A stretch of DNA of 64,000 nucleotides, from NCBI GenBank assembly GCA_039105265.1, contig JAPFFF010000031.1, positions 558,001 through 622,000 on the forward strand, written 5' to 3'. The stretch is from Tritrichomonas musculus. Lineage: Eukaryota > Parabasalia > Tritrichomonadida > Tritrichomonadidae. This document shows, in pieces, positions 17,037-25,792 of the stretch. The notes beneath the pieces were generated by a model, which was not told the DNA's origin, searched no databases, and saw only the letters and a program-made list of their open reading frames with translations. Numbering within the stretch: position 1 is the first letter of the stretch; every line of letters starts with the position of its first letter. The position numbers were made by a program, and so were the translations under genes.

Positions 17037-18725
17037 TTACTCAGGGGTTGTTAAATCATAAGGACCAATACGTACTGATGGTGGCATACCGTTTGGTCTA
17101 ATTAAGATACTAATTGATATATCTGTTAATAAGCATAATAATGGAGGTGTATCTACTTCCTGTCTAAATGGATTATCTGCCTTTTGACTACATATCAATT
17201 CGAAGTTAATAGGTGCAAGACTTGAAAGACCTTGTTGATATGTTCCATCTGTTTCAGTAGGAAGACCTATAAAGAATGAGGACCTATCACTTGGATAATA
17301 GCCTGTTGTATTTTCATTATACTGATTCTCATTAGCTAGACTTGCAATAACCTCTTTATTAAATCCATTTTGCTCTCCATTCATGTTCATTGCATTCTGG
17401 CAATATTCGATGAACTCTGGATACAAACCATTCGTACCAAATGCTTTAGCAGGAATATTATTGTAATTACCACAATTCATATGAAAAGCTTCAAACTGAG
17501 GATTCTTGAAGTATGTCTTATGTGTATGCTTGAGTGGGAATAAGCAAAACATACTATCTACAAAATTAGGTGTAATAGTAATAGTTGCTTTATCTTGTTC
17601 ATTCTTAAGAGGTCTTGTACAAGTGTAAAATGACATAATCTGTGTTGGGAATGTAAGTGGATGTTGAGGGTTAGCATATCTTTGAACAAGTGCTGTATAT
17701 ACTGATTCATGAATACCAAAACAAGGTATAATACTTGCACATTCTTCAATGGAATAATCAACAACACTCCAGGTTCTCCAATCACTATATACTTTTCTGT
17801 CTACTCTTACTTGCGTTGAGGAATCATCTTTCTTCGGTTTATACACAAAACCACCATTTGTATCTCCAACAGGTGGAAGATTCTTGGGGTGATTAAGATC
17901 ACTTTTAGCTATCTTAACAGTACTGGTCCACATCCATATTGGCTCTCCAATAGGTCTAAATTCATTTGTAATTTCATCAACACTAAAATCTACTCCATCA
18001 AAAGGATTAGCAACCAATCTCTTTTCCATACCTACAGGACAATATACCATACCAGCTGTTGAAAAGTATAGACGTAATTCAATTTTACCTGCAAATGCTG
18101 GCAAGTACTTGATATTAGATAAAGGTAGGAATCTTCGTAAATCAATCTTTAATCTAATTGTTGATGTGACTTCCGTTACATTTTGGTTAAGGTTGGCAAC
18201 AAAACCACATCTCCTTCCATGAGTATCATTCCAAATATCCTTATGTCTTGCTTTACTATATATATCAGCTCTTTTAGTAACTTCATTTGCACAACATGCA
18301 GTTAAAAAGGATTCTTCACATCCAAAGTTCTGGGTATAAAGTGTCATACCATTAGCTACAATTTCATACTTCTCAACAGCATCTCGAGCATCCTTAAAAC
18401 CAAACCATACCTTACCAAAATTATATCCATCAACATTTTCTAAATTACTAGCTATTGGTTTATCAATCTTTAATGTCACTTTCATATCTGCTCGAATAAA
18501 ACCATTATATATATCAGCAGTATTATGAGTATTAGGAGAGATAATACATGTTGTATATGAACCACTCTTAATTGGTGGTGATGGTGAATACGAAGTTTGT
18601 GGATTTAATGAGTATGCCTTATTTGTATCACTAAGTGCTATGCAATTATCGACAACATCAAAGTAAGATGCAATCTGGGTACAAACCTCTGCTGAGGTTT
18701 TCATATAGGATTCCTTGTTGAGCAT
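17037..18725 (-). CDS. Major capsid protein candidate (double jelly-roll, 562 aa)
   Basis: Length and beta-rich composition fit Polinton major capsid proteins. Typical features include an early stretch of strands around FIRADMKVTLKIDKP, a long strand-rich first half ending near LRLYFSTAGMVYCPVG, and a second half with VQRYANPQHPLTFPTQIM and a terminal SILIRPNGMPPSVRIG. It lies within the morphogenesis block, with the packaging ATPase and protease upstream on the same strand. The assignment rests on length, composition and context rather than on a short diagnostic motif. Confidence 0.75.
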   Translation of the reverse strand: MLNKESYMKTSAEVCTQIASYFDVVDNCIALSDTNKAYSLNPQTSYSPSPPIKSGSYTTCIISPNTHNTADIYNGFIRADMKVTLKIDKPIASNLENVDGYNFGKVWFGFKDARDAVEKYEIVANGMTLYTQNFGCEESFLTACCANEVTKRADIYSKARHKDIWNDTHGRRCGFVANLNQNVTEVTSTIRLKIDLRRFLPLSNIKYLPAFAGKIELRLYFSTAGMVYCPVGMEKRLVANPFDGVDFSVDEITNEFRPIGEPIWMWTSTVKIAKSDLNHPKNLPPVGDTNGGFVYKPKKDDSSTQVRVDRKVYSDWRTWSVVDYSIEECASIIPCFGIHESVYTALVQRYANPQHPLTFPTQIMSFYTCTRPLKNEQDKATITITPNFVDSMFCLFPLKHTHKTYFKNPQFEAFHMNCGNYNNIPAKAFGTNGLYPEFIEYCQNAMNMNGEQNGFNKEVIASLANENQYNENTTGYYPSDRSSFFIGLPTETDGTYQQGLSSLAPINFELICSQKADNPFRQEVDTPPLLCLLTDISISILIRPNGMPPSVRIGPYDLTTPE

Positions 18726-18742
18726 TTTAGATAGAAAAAAAT

Positions 18743-19294
18743 TTACATCATATCTTCAAAGATGCGATTTCTCCTACCAATAGGTCTCATAGGTATATAT
18801 TGAGGTTGTTGTTCTTCTTCATATTGTTGTGGCGGTTCTTCAGGAACATACTGTTGTCTTGGTTTACTCATCCTTTTATCAACAACCTCCTTTATCATAC
18901 GTCTCTGTTCTTTCTTCTCTCGACTTATCTTCATTTCTTCACCTAGTGATTTTAGCTGTTTTAGTATTTCCTCATTCACAGTAGGGTCATAAACTTGGCT
19001 TTGTTGAGTTTTTCGAGGTTTTGGAGGTTTTCGTGCAGCTTTCGAACTTATTGGCTTTCTTGGCTTTTCTTCAAGTTCCTCATGTTCTTCACTGTCTGAG
19101 TTTTCTTGAGTATCTTCGTTATTTTCACTGTCTGAGTTTTCTTGATATTCTCGAGTTATTGGAGTTTTTCGCTGTTTTACAATATACTTGTCTTTGGTTT
19201 TCGTAGGAAGCACTTCCCAATCTGGGTCATCCCTTCCATTCAACCATTTATGAATAACTGCAAGTCTCTTAGAACCTGTTAGATGTTTTGACAT
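18743..19294 (-). CDS. Charged, disordered protein (183 aa)
   Basis: An N-terminal short domain (HLTGSKRLAVIHKWLNGRDD) is followed by acidic SDSE repeats, a K/P-rich linker, a coiled coil (about 105-140) and a Q/P-rich tail ending RRNRIFEDMM. It sits 18 bp upstream of the major capsid gene. A scaffold or DNA-condensing role is possible. Confidence 0.55.
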   Translation of the reverse strand: MSKHLTGSKRLAVIHKWLNGRDDPDWEVLPTKTKDKYIVKQRKTPITREYQENSDSENNEDTQENSDSEEHEELEEKPRKPISSKAARKPPKPRKTQQSQVYDPTVNEEILKQLKSLGEEMKISREKKEQRRMIKEVVDKRMSKPRQQYVPEEPPQQYEEEQQPQYIPMRPIGRRNRIFEDMM

Positions 19295-19342
19295 TTAAAA
19301 ATAAACAAAAAAGTCCAAAAATTGAGTTTTCTTGAGTTTTCA

Positions 19343-19816
19343 TTAGATGTAGGTTCTTGAATGATGGTTTGTACTAAAGTCACTCTCTTGAAATGGTTTC
19401 TCTGGTTTCGGTGTATATGCTGATTTTTCAAGAGGTGCTTTAATTGATTCAACTGATTCACCTTTTGCAGATTTATTAATTGATGATAATGCAGTTTTCA
19501 CATTTCCTTCAGGTACATACTTTAATGCTGTGTCGGCTATATTTGCTATTTTATTTCTTGTACTATCGCTCAAGAAGCTTTCACCAAGACTTCTCGCAAC
19601 TTTACCAATAACACCAGCATGCTTGGTTAATCCACCTGCTGAAGCATCTAATAGTTTACTTGCAAGACCACCCGAAACACTATCTGCTGCTCCCATTAAT
19701 ATCTTACCGCCTAGTCCTACTCCTCCTTTTATTATCTCTTGCCATGGAGAAAATTGTTGCTTTTTGGAATAATCTGGCTTCCAATAATCGTCTACTGAAT
19801 GACGTTGAATTCCCAT
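19343..19816 (-). CDS. Gly/Ala-rich amphipathic protein, possible minor virion protein (157 aa)
   Basis: Residues about 28-75 form a glycine/alanine-rich amphipathic stretch (IIKGGVGLGGKILMGAADSV) that could touch membranes. The rest is polar. Polintons often have a short protein with such a segment near the capsid cluster, compared by others with adenovirus pVI/pX. I infer a similar role from composition only. It lies between the packaging ATPase and the charged 183-aa gene. Confidence 0.5.
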   Translation of the reverse strand: MGIQRHSVDDYWKPDYSKKQQFSPWQEIIKGGVGLGGKILMGAADSVSGGLASKLLDASAGGLTKHAGVIGKVARSLGESFLSDSTRNKIANIADTALKYVPEGNVKTALSSINKSAKGESVESIKAPLEKSAYTPKPEKPFQESDFSTNHHSRTYI

Positions 19817-19833
19817 TTTTAAAAAATAAAAAA

Positions 19834-20700
19834 TTATTCGAAATAGTACTTATTAGCAGAAATATTCATTACGAACTTCTCATGTGGTTCTTTATGTTGT
19901 AAGTATTCAGCTACTGTCTGCTTCGTATTTAATGAGTTATTTGTTTGTTGCAACAAGCTAGTAAAATCTTCCTCACTATATCCTGTATAACATATGATAT
20001 CTGTTGCTAACCTTTTAGCATTCATATGAACAAATCGAATAGTTTGGATAGCCATGATACATGTTAAATTATAGTGTCTTGTCTTGGTTAACAACTTGAT
20101 AAATTCACTATTACCATTCTTTAATAAATCACTACCTGCACAATCATCTAGTATCAATAATGTGTTATATGGATATGATGATGTTTCATACTTGACTAAC
20201 TTATTGGCTATATATATTATTTTATCATTGAGCTCATTTAAATGATGCTTCTCAATGAGCCTCCTCATTTCGTCATTGGTCTCTTTCATTCGAGATAATA
20301 CATATTTGACAATAGCATAATACTTTATCTTTCTTCGAAGATGTCTTTTAAGATAACTCATTAATTCTCTTTCCTTTACATAATCGATTCTTGATTGTAT
20401 CTGTTTATTAAGTGTTTCAGCTGTTTTATCCATTTTACCAGAGCTTGAGCAAAATATTATCTTTTGGTAGTATGGATGTTTAAACAACCTCTCTGTTATC
20501 ATAATATGTCTCCATATCCAAAAACTTTTACCAGCACCTGGTTTACCAATTAAAAAGTATATACCATTTGTGCTAAAAGGATAATCAGGTGATAATGGTT
20601 TAATCAAAGCACCATCTATCTCTTTCATGTTCTTTCGTAAGGTCTCTTTAATCAATGTTTCTACTTTATTTATTAGTTCTGCACTTGGGGGTTCATCCAT
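19834..20700 (-). CDS. FtsK/HerA-type genome-packaging ATPase (288 aa)
   Basis: Walker A is FLIGKPGAGKSFW (about residues 47-58) and Walker B is TLLILDDCAGSD (about 176-187), separated by a helical insertion. Length and motif spacing match the A32-like packaging ATPases of Polintons. It would pump element DNA into a preformed capsid. It lies 10 bp downstream of the integrase gene on the same strand. Confidence 0.85.
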   Translation of the reverse strand: MDEPPSAELINKVETLIKETLRKNMKEIDGALIKPLSPDYPFSTNGIYFLIGKPGAGKSFWIWRHIMITERLFKHPYYQKIIFCSSSGKMDKTAETLNKQIQSRIDYVKERELMSYLKRHLRRKIKYYAIVKYVLSRMKETNDEMRRLIEKHHLNELNDKIIYIANKLVKYETSSYPYNTLLILDDCAGSDLLKNGNSEFIKLLTKTRHYNLTCIMAIQTIRFVHMNAKRLATDIICYTGYSEEDFTSLLQQTNNSLNTKQTVAEYLQHKEPHEKFVMNISANKYYFE

Positions 20701-20710
20701 TTACAAATTT

Positions 20711-21865
20711 TTAAATGTATTTCATAATTTTATCTGGTATTGGTTTGCCCTCAACCTTTTGACCTGCTTTAATTTGTCGTTCATAATTTTTCTTTTGTTC
20801 CAACCAATATTGTCTTTCTGCTGTACCAAGTACTAATGGATTACCTCTCCTTACATCTCTAATAGTTTGTCTAGCAAAGGCATCATCACCTTCGACTCCT
20901 TCCCATTTTAAATCATACTTACCAGTATCTTCATCAAAGTTATATATTTTTTCAATAATACCTTCTTTACCTTCATTTAGTCTTTCAGCTACTTTAATCC
21001 TTTTGTCTCTTGTCCTTAACAACCTATATCCAGGGAATGAACTAGTTGAACCATCTTTGGACTTGACCACAAACTGGTTACCTTTTTGTGAGTCAACTAT
21101 ATAAGACTCATTGGACAAATTACTTCTTCTTTTACCAAATGGTTCTTTTTCGAGTACTAACCTGACCTTCTCACCTGGATTAAAATGGTATGGATTAATG
21201 CGTGCATTCTTTTGTATGTACTTTATTTCATCCTCTGGAGTAATATCATTAGGTGCTTTATTATCTAAAGACCTATGAGGAGAGTTGTTATATATGTTGA
21301 CCAAATCATGCATCTCCTTTGGTTGAATAAACCTATTTTCACCAATAGCATCTCTTATAGTTCTCATAAACCTATTAATAATGCCAAGTACATTATGGTT
21401 ATTCTCAGTTGTTGTTCGGTATTTTATGTTCTTCTCTCTCATGAAGTCTAAGACTGTTGATGATAAATATGCTGCATCCTCATCACTTGTTATCGAATAT
21501 ACATGAGGTACATCATTAACAAATTTATGAAGTGCTGATAATACTTCTCTTGATCCTTTACCATTCATAGGATATGCATATGCTTTTCTGGTGTTGATAT
21601 TGATGAACATTAGATAATTCAACCCACCTGCCTCTTTATTATTAATGAAGGTATCCATTTGATAACCATGAGGATGTTTGGATACAATAGGAATAAATTG
21701 TGCTTTAGGTACTCTCTTATCATGTACTACTCTTTCATCAAAGTATTTCTTTGCTTCTTCTTCATTTAGATTCTCTTGTTTTGCCATGCTAAGGTATTTG
21801 TCCAAGGTCTTCCATTTAGCTTTGTTGTATAATTTTTCATATGGGCTTGGTTCTTCTTTACTCAT
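20711..21865 (-). CDS. Polinton integrase with chromodomain-like C-terminus (384 aa)
   Basis: It has the retroviral-type RNase H fold pattern: GYQMDTF at about residue 70, SDEDAAYLSS at about 127, then NHNVLGIINRFMRTIRD at about 160. A DNA-binding barrel follows (PGEKVRLVLEKEPFGKRRS). Residues about 297-345 resemble a chromodomain (IEKIYNFDEDTGKYDLKWEG), as in many Polinton and chromovirus integrases. It inserts the element, here giving the 5-bp duplication. It is 8 bp from the minor capsid gene. Confidence 0.9.
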   Translation of the reverse strand: MSKEEPSPYEKLYNKAKWKTLDKYLSMAKQENLNEEEAKKYFDERVVHDKRVPKAQFIPIVSKHPHGYQMDTFINNKEAGGLNYLMFININTRKAYAYPMNGKGSREVLSALHKFVNDVPHVYSITSDEDAAYLSSTVLDFMREKNIKYRTTTENNHNVLGIINRFMRTIRDAIGENRFIQPKEMHDLVNIYNNSPHRSLDNKAPNDITPEDEIKYIQKNARINPYHFNPGEKVRLVLEKEPFGKRRSNLSNESYIVDSQKGNQFVVKSKDGSTSSFPGYRLLRTRDKRIKVAERLNEGKEGIIEKIYNFDEDTGKYDLKWEGVEGDDAFARQTIRDVRRGNPLVLGTAERQYWLEQKKNYERQIKAGQKVEGKPIPDKIMKYI

Positions 21866-21872
21866 TTATTTT

Positions 21873-22877
21873 TTAAATAAACATCTTATCGTATTGAAGG
21901 AATTGCATTTCGATTACAAATGAATCTTTAGGAGGTAGTTTGGTTGGACAATTATAATGTGCATCACTATAGAAGTCTATCCAAAACCTTTGGTCCATTG
22001 AGTTTAACTTGAAGTACTTAATAGGACTATATTCAACATCACTATCTCCAATATAGTTATGTAATGCTTGTTCACCAATAGATGAATATATTTTACATGG
22101 ATGTCTGTCCCATATATTATCAAATATTAACCTCTTACTTAAAGTTGAATACTTCTTAGGGTTATTTTGATAAGCTCCTGTGCCTATATTAAACACATCT
22201 GCAAAGTCCTCATTCCAATCACCAATTTGGAAAAAATTGATAAATTGATTTGAATCTTCCTCTATATTATCATTATTTTTGGTATATATAATTTCATGAA
22301 AACCATCTTTATCATAATATCCATCTGTTTGTATATCTCGATATGCAATTAATGAATCATTTTGGGAAAATGCATTTCCATATTGTCCATGCATAGCTAT
22401 CCAAGATTTCATCGCGGTGTTGACAGCATCAAAGAACCCTCTTAAGTCCCCTTCCTCTGACACCCAATCAACAACATCAAAATTGGCTATCCATTTCCAA
22501 GTAGGCTCTTTTTCATATTCTACTTTGATCTCGTCCTGGTAGAATTTATCAAGTAGTTCTTGAGTTAAAATAGGGTCGTTTATATTTCCTCCATGTAAAA
22601 CAAAGTAGTCTTTTTGTACTTTAAATATAGTCACATTAAATTCTAATTTGCGTCTTCTCTTAATGATATGTGCTGAACGAACACCAACAATAGATTCCCC
22701 TTTGTTTGCAGTTGACCATTCTGGTGGGAAATTAAACCAATACCTATTAAACTTAGCTTTATCATGTTGAGCATCCTCAAGGAAGTAGGCTGTTTCGATT
22801 GGAAGAGGTGTATTGCCATCATTAACTATATTATCTCGATTAGGATATAGAGTTTTAACACTTGGTGGTAATTCCAT
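21873..22877 (-). CDS. Minor capsid (penton-like) protein candidate (334 aa)
   Basis: Beta-rich, with an N-terminal segment SVKTLYPNRDNIVNDGNTPL and strand-rich sequence to the C-terminus (KDSFVIEMQFLQYDKMFI). In Polintons the single jelly-roll minor capsid protein is this size and commonly adjoins the integrase, ATPase and protease genes, which is the arrangement here. The call depends on context and length. Confidence 0.6.
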   Translation of the reverse strand: MELPPSVKTLYPNRDNIVNDGNTPLPIETAYFLEDAQHDKAKFNRYWFNFPPEWSTANKGESIVGVRSAHIIKRRRKLEFNVTIFKVQKDYFVLHGGNINDPILTQELLDKFYQDEIKVEYEKEPTWKWIANFDVVDWVSEEGDLRGFFDAVNTAMKSWIAMHGQYGNAFSQNDSLIAYRDIQTDGYYDKDGFHEIIYTKNNDNIEEDSNQFINFFQIGDWNEDFADVFNIGTGAYQNNPKKYSTLSKRLIFDNIWDRHPCKIYSSIGEQALHNYIGDSDVEYSPIKYFKLNSMDQRFWIDFYSDAHYNCPTKLPPKDSFVIEMQFLQYDKMFI

Positions 22878-22898
22878 TTCGAGTTAAATAAAAAGTCT

Positions 22899-23819
22899 TT
22901 ATTTATATGCAACACCTGTTTCTAATTCATTGTTTTGAAGTTCTCGAAGTATCCTCTTTCTAATATCTGGTATATCGCGTTGTCTAAACTTACCACTTCC
23001 TTCATGCAAAAAGGTACGACAAGCTTCCATTAGAAACACTCCACAATCCTTGTTATTCCTTTGACTAGGTACATCGTAATATTTTGCTTTTAAATCACCT
23101 GTTGCTGAAATATTGATCCACTTATTAAGTGTCTTTACCTCTGGTTCCATTGACTTATTCTCAGAGTCATAGCATTCGATTATTTTCTTTGAATATCGAA
23201 CAATACATAAAATCCAATGTTCTCCATCTGAGCAAATGGGGACAAATACTTTATCGAACTTTGAAAATGACTTTTTACCTGAGATAGGACTTTTCATCAG
23301 TTCATGTATTTTTTCTTTATCATTAGTCTCATATGCTATAGAAAGGAGGGTATAAAATGCAGTAGGTAAAACCAATATTTTCTTTTTATCAAACTCTGCC
23401 TCATCTTGACCAGGTTGTTTATTCAATCTCTTTCCTTTTTCATATAGAAGTTTCAAGTAGTCATCAATAACATCTTCTTCTATATTTTCATCATTGACTA
23501 AACTCCTCCAATCATGAATCCTATTATGTCCTTGGTCTACTGTATACTCTCCTGCCTTCTGTGGTGTCATACGGGGTTGTCTTGGAGGAGGACTAGTACC
23601 TCGAGAGGTATGTGATGATGGAAACTGTGGAGGTGGTGATGAAGGAGGAGGAGGTGGTGGAGGTGGAGGTGAACGAGGTCGTTTTGATTTTGTCTTAGGT
23701 TGTTTTGATTTTTTCTTAGATCTATCATCCTCGTCTAAATTTGTACTACCTTGAAGTAAACGTTGAATTCTGTTTTGATTGAGATTCTTTTTTGGTGGGT
23801 GGTGGTGGTGGTAACTCAT
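22899..23819 (-). CDS. Ulp1/adenain-type cysteine protease (306 aa)
   Basis: The catalytic signature is visible: histidine in SDGEHWILCIVRYS (about 200), an aspartate in ECYDSENKSM, and cysteine in NNKDCGVFLMEACR (about 258). The N-terminal 100 residues are basic and polyproline-rich (SPPPPPPPPPSSPPP). It would process capsid precursors. The ATG at 23,819 is chosen because a longer frame lacks an ATG. The start overlaps the end of the upstream 229-aa gene by 74 bp in another frame. Confidence 0.85.
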   Translation of the reverse strand: MSYHHHHPPKKNLNQNRIQRLLQGSTNLDEDDRSKKKSKQPKTKSKRPRSPPPPPPPPPSSPPPQFPSSHTSRGTSPPPRQPRMTPQKAGEYTVDQGHNRIHDWRSLVNDENIEEDVIDDYLKLLYEKGKRLNKQPGQDEAEFDKKKILVLPTAFYTLLSIAYETNDKEKIHELMKSPISGKKSFSKFDKVFVPICSDGEHWILCIVRYSKKIIECYDSENKSMEPEVKTLNKWINISATGDLKAKYYDVPSQRNNKDCGVFLMEACRTFLHEGSGKFRQRDIPDIRKRILRELQNNELETGVAYK

Positions 23820-24435
23820 CGTCTGATAATCTATCTTGTAAATATCTTGTTCGATACTCTCTAAGAGGTCTGGGTAATGGAGCCAATTCTGGTATATCAT
23901 CTGTTTGAACACCTCTAGTTTTATATTCTTTCTTATCACTTTTCAATGTTCTTTCTTTCATCTGCTCTCTCAGTTCTCTAGCTGCTTGTTTTTCCTCCTC
24001 AGTCTTCATTCGAGATATCCTTATGTTGATAATATCATAATGTAATTTTATCTCTGTTAATATACCTTGATTTGATTCTTGGAGAGTATATTGATATGGC
24101 TTTAATACTGTTATGTAATGCCCATGTTCATCTTTATCATCTTGATTTTTCTTAATAGCAAACACACAACCTGTAAATTTTGCTTTTGGTCTCTCTCTCT
24201 TGAGTCTATTAGCAAATTCAAGTACGTCTCTAAAAGCTATACTAGTATTTAAATATGTCTCATATAATTTTTGTAGATTTATTTGATTATTAGAGAACTT
24301 CCATATAGTTTGACCCAAACCTCTTGTTAATCTTGCAACATCTCTATCAACTAGTTTAGGTCGAAATTTAATAGTACCTTGTAATAGTTGTATTTTATTG
24401 TTAGGTTTTGTTTGTGTACCTATGTCACTTGTCAT
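23746..24435 (-). CDS. Unassigned Polinton protein (229 aa)
   Basis: It has an alpha/beta N-terminal domain (TIKFRPKLVDRDVARLTRGL), a charged helix (KTEEEKQAARELREQMKERT), a GVQTDD peptide and a proline-rich end. It also starts with a TQT peptide (MTSDIGTQTKP). Its 3' end overlaps the protease gene by 74 bp, suggesting translational coupling or tight packing. No family is recognised. Confidence 0.55.
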   Translation of the reverse strand: MTSDIGTQTKPNNKIQLLQGTIKFRPKLVDRDVARLTRGLGQTIWKFSNNQINLQKLYETYLNTSIAFRDVLEFANRLKRERPKAKFTGCVFAIKKNQDDKDEHGHYITVLKPYQYTLQESNQGILTEIKLHYDIINIRISRMKTEEEKQAARELREQMKERTLKSDKKEYKTRGVQTDDIPELAPLPRPLREYRTRYLQDRLSDDELPPPPPTKKESQSKQNSTFTSR

Positions 24436-24476
24436 TTAAAAATCAAATAAAAGAAAGAAGAAGAAGATGTTGTTTA

Positions 24477-24737
24477 TTAAGGAAGGTTATCAAGGCTGCT
24501 GTTGATATCATCAACGTTGACCTTCATCTTTGCAAGGTCATCAATGACAGAATCGAGTTTTAAGGATATCAGGTTGACCCTATTAAGAACCTCATCAAGT
24601 CGTTGGTTGAGTTGATCAATTTGGAGCAACAAGTAAGTTTCAGTATGGTCTATCTTTGCTTCAAGCTTTTGCTTTTCATCCATGATTTTGGTGTTGAGCA
24701 TTTCAGTGGTCAATCGTATCTTCTTATCGATATTCAT
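24477..24737 (-). CDS. Small coiled-coil protein (86 aa)
   Basis: Almost the whole protein is one heptad-repeat helix (KLEAKIDHTETYLLLQIDQL and LISLKLDSVIDDLAKMKVNV). It resembles the short oligomerising helices of fibre or spike stalks. The ATG at 24,737 is preceded by an initiator-like TCACTTT at 24,746-24,752 on the coding strand, which supports this start. Confidence 0.6.
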   Translation of the reverse strand: MNIDKKIRLTTEMLNTKIMDEKQKLEAKIDHTETYLLLQIDQLNQRLDEVLNRVNLISLKLDSVIDDLAKMKVNVDDINSSLDNLP

Positions 24738-24745
24738 CAAAGAAA

Positions 24746-24788
24746 AAAGTGAAATGACTAAATATTTTTCTATTGTTTATTTCATTTT
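24746..24788. promoter_or_regulatory. Compact divergent promoter with two initiator-like sites
   Basis: Between the divergent starts at 24,737 (minus) and 24,804 (plus) lie TCACTTT on the minus strand (24,746-24,752) and TCATTTT on the plus strand (24,782-24,788). Both fit the trichomonad initiator. The whole intergenic region is only 66 bp. Confidence 0.45.
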
Positions 24789-24803
24789 TTTATTTTTGTA
24801 TAA

Positions 24804-25067
24804 ATGGCTAATTACATGACCCTAAAAGAGCGTATATATATCCTCTATAAAATAGTATCTAACCTCTATGATTATAGATGTGAGACTAATGAGGGTGTAT
24901 GTGGTATTTTAATTAATAAGATAAAAGAGTTAGCTGCTGAGTATTTCGAACATGAATTTCTTGGTGTAATGATGAAAGATGGTGATTTGGAATTTATCGA
25001 CCAAATAGAACATTTTGCCTTTGAGTTCTTAGAGTACCAAATATCTAATCTGCCCTCGCATTTATAA
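24804..25067 (+). CDS. Small helical acidic protein (87 aa)
   Basis: A helical protein (MANYMTLKERIYILYKIVSN start) rich in E, I, L and F, ending EYQISNLPSHL. Its last 23 bp overlap the 3' end of the HNH gene on the other strand. No family is recognised. Confidence 0.55.
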   Translation: MANYMTLKERIYILYKIVSNLYDYRCETNEGVCGILINKIKELAAEYFEHEFLGVMMKDGDLEFIDQIEHFAFEFLEYQISNLPSHL

Positions 25068-25380
25068 TTTTGGGCATATCCCTGTTATAGTTACTATCAG
25101 TTGGGGTTATCCATCTTAAGTTGCTTAGATGGTAGTCAGCCCTATTCCTATTGATATGGTCTACCTCTATTTTATGTTGTGGGTCATCATTAGGTATGAA
25201 CTGTCTTGCTATAAGTACATGTTTCAAGTAGTAGTCGCCATTTAGACATACTCGTATATACCCCTTTATATGTTTTGCATCTTTGCATATAAAATGATTA
25301 CTCTTACGTCTTATAGTAAAGGGGTACCTATTCAGTATCTCATAGTCGTTAGTAAAGCCTTTGAGTGGCACAAATGACAT
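25045..25380 (-). CDS. HNH endonuclease, NUMOD4-like (111 aa)
   Basis: The HNH core is EVDHINRNRADYHLSNLRWI (about residues 69-88) followed by PTDSNYNRD. This is the arrangement of phage and organelle HNH proteins with an N-terminal AP2/NUMOD4-like strand region (HIKGYIRVCLNGDYYLKHVL). It lies just inside the right terminal repeat. Possible roles are end processing, homing-type spread or competition with related elements. The overlap with the plus-strand gene suggests acquisition into a tight space. Confidence 0.8.
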   Translation of the reverse strand: MSFVPLKGFTNDYEILNRYPFTIRRKSNHFICKDAKHIKGYIRVCLNGDYYLKHVLIARQFIPNDDPQHKIEVDHINRNRADYHLSNLRWITPTDSNYNRDMPKIINARAD

Positions 25381-25398
25381 TTACATATAGAAAGAAAT

Positions 25399-25787
25399 AG
25401 GTACGAGATTCTCGGGGCAGGTACCTGTGCCGTTTCATAGATGGGCGGTTGTGGGGTGGGGTACCTGTGCCGCTTCATAGATGGGCGGTAGGGATGGGGT
25501 ACATGTGCCGTTTCATTGATGGGTGGTAGGGGTGGGGTACATGTGCCGTTTCATAGATAGTGGGCAGTGGGGTGGGTACCTAAGACGTTTCATAGATGGG
25601 CGGTAGGGGTGGGGACCCTGTGCCGTTTCATTGATGGGGAGCAGTAGTGAGAACATTTTTATTTTTTTTTTTTTGATCCATCTTTTTTTTTTTTTCTTGT
25701 TCTTTTTTTTTTTTCTTTTTTTTTTTTAACTAGTTCGTGTTGACGCGTGGGCTACAGCCTCGCGGAAACCGACTAGTATATACTACT
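25399..25787. repeat. Polinton right terminal inverted repeat
   Basis: It is the reverse complement of 1,885-2,270 with about one substitution in the inner part and small differences in the poly-T runs. It includes the same six 38-40-bp units. The near identity indicates recent insertion or continuing homogenisation. Confidence 0.9.
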
Positions 25788-25792
25788 AACAA
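25788..25792. repeat. 5-bp Polinton target-site duplication, right
   Basis: aacaa, matching 1,880-1,884. The sequence that follows continues the Merlin transposase gene exactly where the left flank stops. Confidence 0.85.

Larger units (their letters stand above)
1885..25787. mobile_element. Polinton/Maverick, looks whole and young
   Basis: The element is 23.9 kb and begins agtagtatatactagtcgg, ending with the reverse complement. It carries the full family gene set: protein-primed DNA polymerase B, retroviral-type integrase, FtsK/HerA-type packaging ATPase, Ulp1/adenain-type protease, a candidate double jelly-roll major capsid protein and a candidate minor capsid protein, plus many small genes. 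Nearly all genes lie on the minus strand in two blocks. Inverted ends differ by about one substitution plus homopolymer length, which argues for recent insertion. I see none or at most one break. It inserted into a Merlin transposase gene, making a 5-bp duplication. Confidence 0.95.

Noticed and set aside
20711-21865. LTR retrotransposon, because of the retroviral-type integrase
   Set aside because: No reverse transcriptase or gag nearby. The gene lies in a Polinton block with packaging ATPase, protease, capsid and pPolB genes, inside Polinton inverted ends.
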